A model generated the notes under the pieces. It did not search any database. It was not told the DNA's origin and saw only the letters and a list, made by a program, of their open reading frames with translations. A DNA stretch of 16,208 nt from JAVBNA01 sp031551875 (lineage in GTDB: Bacteria; Bacillota; Clostridia; Oscillospirales; Acutalibacteraceae): assembly GCA_031551875.1 (NCBI GenBank), contig JAVBNA010000008.1:1-16208 (forward strand). Reading direction: 5' to 3'. Each line of letters opens with the position of its first letter. The first letter of the stretch is position 1. Made by a program: the position numbers and the translations under genes. Shown one piece after another: positions 14,644 to 16,208 of this stretch.

Positions 14644-14661
14644 TGCATAAGGAGGCTTTCT

Positions 14662-15324
14662 ATGCTAAAAACAATGGATCGGAGAACGCGTTGGCTTTGC
14701 CTGTGCACGCTGGGTTATGCCCTTCTCTACCTTATAACCATTTTCCTGCTGCCCTGGAAAGTCTATCGCTTCCTGACCTGGAACATCTTTTTATCCTGGC
14801 TGCCGATTTTTTTCACCCTGCTCGCCCATTGGTGTCAGGTCAAATCAAAAAAAGCACTCAGTATTTTGTTTGTACTTTTGTGGCTGCTGTTTTTCCCCAA
14901 CGCCCCCTATTTGATCACAGACCTGCTCCATATCGGCGGCATGAAATTTTACGGTTCGGCCGGATATATAACCGAATTCGGAATCTGGTTCAAGCTTTTT
15001 CATGCATGGCTCTGCATATTTTTGGGTGTCATGACCGGACTCTATTCTCTGTATATCATGCAGCAAAAAGTGGCGCAGTGGAAAGGGAAAATCACCGGCT
15101 ACTGCTTTTTGGGCGGCGTATGCCTGCTCAGCGGCTTTGCGATCTACATCGGCCGTTTTCTGCGCATCAATTCCTGGGATGTCCTTCATCCGCTCTCATT
15201 TTTTGAGAAGCTTGGCGGCGCATCAGGCGGTTTTTCCTTAAAGTTTACGCTGCTGATGGCCTTATGCATCCTGTTTACCTACTTAATTGTATATACTTTT
15301 TTTCAGAAGGCGGAAAAGGACTAA
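14662..15324 (+). CDS. DUF1361 family membrane protein
   Basis: This 220-residue protein has about six membrane segments (near 10-30, 40-58, 66-85, 106-130, 143-163 and 193-213). It carries the two landmarks of the DUF1361 family: FFPNAPYLITDLLH at 77-90 and GRFLRINSWDVL at 164-175. The function of the family is not established. The start is the ATG at 14662, seven bases after a full AAGGAGG; an open frame further upstream overlaps the EF-G-like gene and the stem-loop and is not used. Base composition is more AT-rich than the genes to the left. The next gene follows after 42 bases and is probably co-transcribed. Confidence 0.88.
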   Translation: MLKTMDRRTRWLCLCTLGYALLYLITIFLLPWKVYRFLTWNIFLSWLPIFFTLLAHWCQVKSKKALSILFVLLWLLFFPNAPYLITDLLHIGGMKFYGSAGYITEFGIWFKLFHAWLCIFLGVMTGLYSLYIMQQKVAQWKGKITGYCFLGGVCLLSGFAIYIGRFLRINSWDVLHPLSFFEKLGGASGGFSLKFTLLMALCILFTYLIVYTFFQKAEKD

Positions 15325-15366
15325 GTCGTGCTGCACGGTTACAGTTGTGACATTGGGAGGAAATTT

Positions 15367-15834
15367 ATGAAAAAATATGTGTGGACAGCGAGAGACAGCG
15401 TTGAGGGCTTTTTTGAGAAGCTGGGGACAAAGGCGTATGAAGCGAGGCCCTTTTGCCACATCGAACACTGGGGTGAATTCTGCTTTTTTGTCAAGAGATC
15501 CCGGAACAACCGCTTCCGGATCGAATATCAGCAGGGTATTGTCAGCAATTCTTTCAAGTGGCTCTTCTATGGAAAAGCGGAGGAAACCGCGGACGGTCTC
15601 AGGGTTTCCGGGCACTTTTTGGTGCATCCCTTTACCCTGGCTTTTTTCACTCTCTGGTTTGGAGCACTTATTTTCATATTGTTCTCGGCATTGTTAGCTG
15701 GAAAATGGGTCGCCGCCCTGCCTTGTCTGGCCATGGCCGGGATCGGGACGGGGGCCTTTTGGCTGTTTCGGGGCAATCCAAAAAAGATTGTCGCGCTGCT
15801 GGAGGAGACCTGTGCGACGCCCTTGTCCGAATGA
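15367..15834 (+). CDS. Small membrane protein of unknown function
   Basis: A 155-residue protein that I do not assign to a named family. Residues 1-85 form a soluble, beta-rich part with several aromatic residues and the stretch YGKAEETADGLRVSGHF. Two membrane helices follow (about 87-111 and 113-135), then a short cytoplasmic-looking tail with GNPKKIVALLEE. The layout, a beta-rich domain leading into two helices, is shared by many hypothetical Firmicutes proteins. GGGAGG lies six bases before the ATG, which makes this start better than an upstream in-frame ATG at 15328. It probably forms a transcript with the DUF1361 gene. Confidence 0.75.
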   Translation: MKKYVWTARDSVEGFFEKLGTKAYEARPFCHIEHWGEFCFFVKRSRNNRFRIEYQQGIVSNSFKWLFYGKAEETADGLRVSGHFLVHPFTLAFFTLWFGALIFILFSALLAGKWVAALPCLAMAGIGTGAFWLFRGNPKKIVALLEETCATPLSE

Positions 15835-16093
15835 GCCTTGTTTTGGCTGCAACCAGCAGAAACGGACAAGAAAAAGACCTCCTTCACAAAACCTTCATTT
15901 ACCCTTTACCAATGATTCACCCGCCCTGCATATTCTTGTAACAAAGAACCTTTATACTTATAGACAGTCAAGAGAGCAACTGCCCGCTCAGAGCGGCAGA
16001 CCAAGTACAACGCCAATATGGCTTTTTTATAACTCCTTTTTCCTTTTTTTCTCCTCCCTTTCAAAAGACGCGTATTGTAAAGTTAAATGAAAG
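15835..16093. other. AT-rich intergenic region without a recognised gene
   Basis: About 260 bases with no credible coding frame. Contents: a bulged hairpin at 15981-15998 (TGCCCGCT/AGCGGCA), a weak terminator-like hairpin at 16012-16028, a T/C-rich tract at 16023-16060, and the left arm of an inverted repeat at 16068-16079. The change in composition suggests a boundary between the gene block and an inserted element to the right. Confidence 0.55.
16012..16028 (+). terminator. Weak intrinsic terminator
   Basis: GCCA (16012-16015), ATA loop, TGGC (16019-16022), then six T. The stem is only four pairs, so efficiency would be low. It is the only terminator-like structure after the 155-residue gene. 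Confidence 0.4.
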
Positions 16094-16143
16094 TTGAGAA
16101 CCCCTCATCCTTAGTGGTACAATGTTTCTGCTACAAAACGCGT
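16068..16143. repeat. Inverted repeat A, 12-base arms
   Basis: ACGCGTATTGTA (16068-16079) is complementary to TACAAAACGCGT (16132-16143) at 11 of 12 positions, with 52 bases between the arms. Part of the match reflects the self-palindromic ACGCGT in each arm. It interleaves with inverted repeat B. Confidence 0.7.
16094..16123 (+). promoter_or_regulatory. Promoter of the right-edge gene
   Basis: TTGAGA (16094-16099), an 18-bp spacer and TACAAT (16118-16123) with TG at 16115-16116 (extended -10). Predicted start near 16130, so the transcript would begin after the left arm of inverted repeat B. Confidence 0.65.
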
Positions 16144-16170
16144 ACCTCCCAAAAGAAAGAGGAGTTCTCA
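16095..16170. repeat. Inverted repeat B, right arm covers the ribosome site
   Basis: TGAGAACCCCTC (16095-16106) is complementary to GAGGAGTTCTCA (16159-16170) at 11 of 12 positions, again with 52 bases between arms. The right arm contains the GAGGAG ribosome site and the first base of the ATG at 16170. In an RNA that starts upstream, this pairing would hide the site. Confidence 0.75.
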
Positions 16171-16208
16171 TGCAGAAAGTATACCAATTCAGATGCCCAA
16201 AATGCAAC
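16170..16208 (+). CDS. Start of a CxxC zinc-knuckle protein, possibly a transposase (partial)
   Basis: Only 13 codons are visible, MQKVYQFRCPKCN, before the window ends. GAGGAG lies five bases before the ATG and a promoter is present, so the start is credible. A CPKC knuckle within the first 12 residues is found in some transposase N-termini (for example IS1 InsA-type) and in many unrelated zinc-ribbon proteins. The AT-rich setting, the paired repeats and the shielded ribosome site favour an insertion sequence, but no family can be named. Confidence 0.6.
   Translation, partial: MQKVYQFRCPKCN

Noticed and set aside
13731..14708. 325-codon open frame on the minus strand under the EF-G-like gene
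   Set aside because: It is antisense to well-conserved EF-G domains III-V and has no supported start.

Overview
The window looks like chromosomal DNA from a Gram-positive anaerobe of the Clostridia, most likely near the Oscillospirales/Ruminococcaceae. This is inferred, not proven. The reasons are GC-rich coding sequence with AT-rich promoters, strong AGGAGG-type ribosome sites, SigA-type promoters (one a perfect consensus), TTG and GTG starts, an AlgI/AlgJ-like acylation pair next to lipoproteins with Gram-positive style lipoboxes, and a divergent type II topoisomerase pair and EF-G paralog of the kind seen in that group.

Layout from left to right. (1) Positions 1-302, minus strand: start of a zinc-ribbon protein that runs off the left edge; its body is a 48-bp tandem repeat giving a 16-residue Pro/Ala/Val/Glu unit. 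(2) 491-1168, plus: a TraX-family membrane protein. (3) 1277-5520, plus: a two-gene operon for a type IIA topoisomerase (ParE/GyrB-like and ParC/GyrA-like), with a strong promoter overlapped by a perfect palindrome and ending in a strong bidirectional terminator. (4) 12234 down to 5563, minus: five cell-envelope genes read in the order M23 peptidase, small lipoprotein, MBOAT O-acyltransferase, AlgJ/DHHW-like protein, and L,D-transpeptidase lipoprotein with two Ig-like domains. A perfect-consensus promoter precedes the first gene. (5) 12531-14594, plus: a divergent EF-G-like GTPase transcribed away from the envelope cluster. (6) 14662-15834, plus: two small membrane-protein genes (DUF1361 family, and an unknown). 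(7) 15835-16208: AT-rich DNA without a clear gene, then a promoter, interleaved inverted repeats, and the first 13 codons of a Cys-rich protein that may be the start of a transposase.

The best-supported functional unit is region 4. A peptidoglycan hydrolase, a crosslinking L,D-transpeptidase and an acyl-transfer pair (membrane MBOAT plus extracytoplasmic SGNH-like partner) are encoded together, which suggests one programme that modifies and remodels the cell wall or a wall-attached polymer. The most unusual regulatory structure is at the right edge. There the ribosome site and start codon of the last gene can pair with a sequence that lies upstream of the gene's own predicted transcription start, so only read-through transcripts would be silenced. 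All family names rest on motif recognition by eye; no database search was possible.
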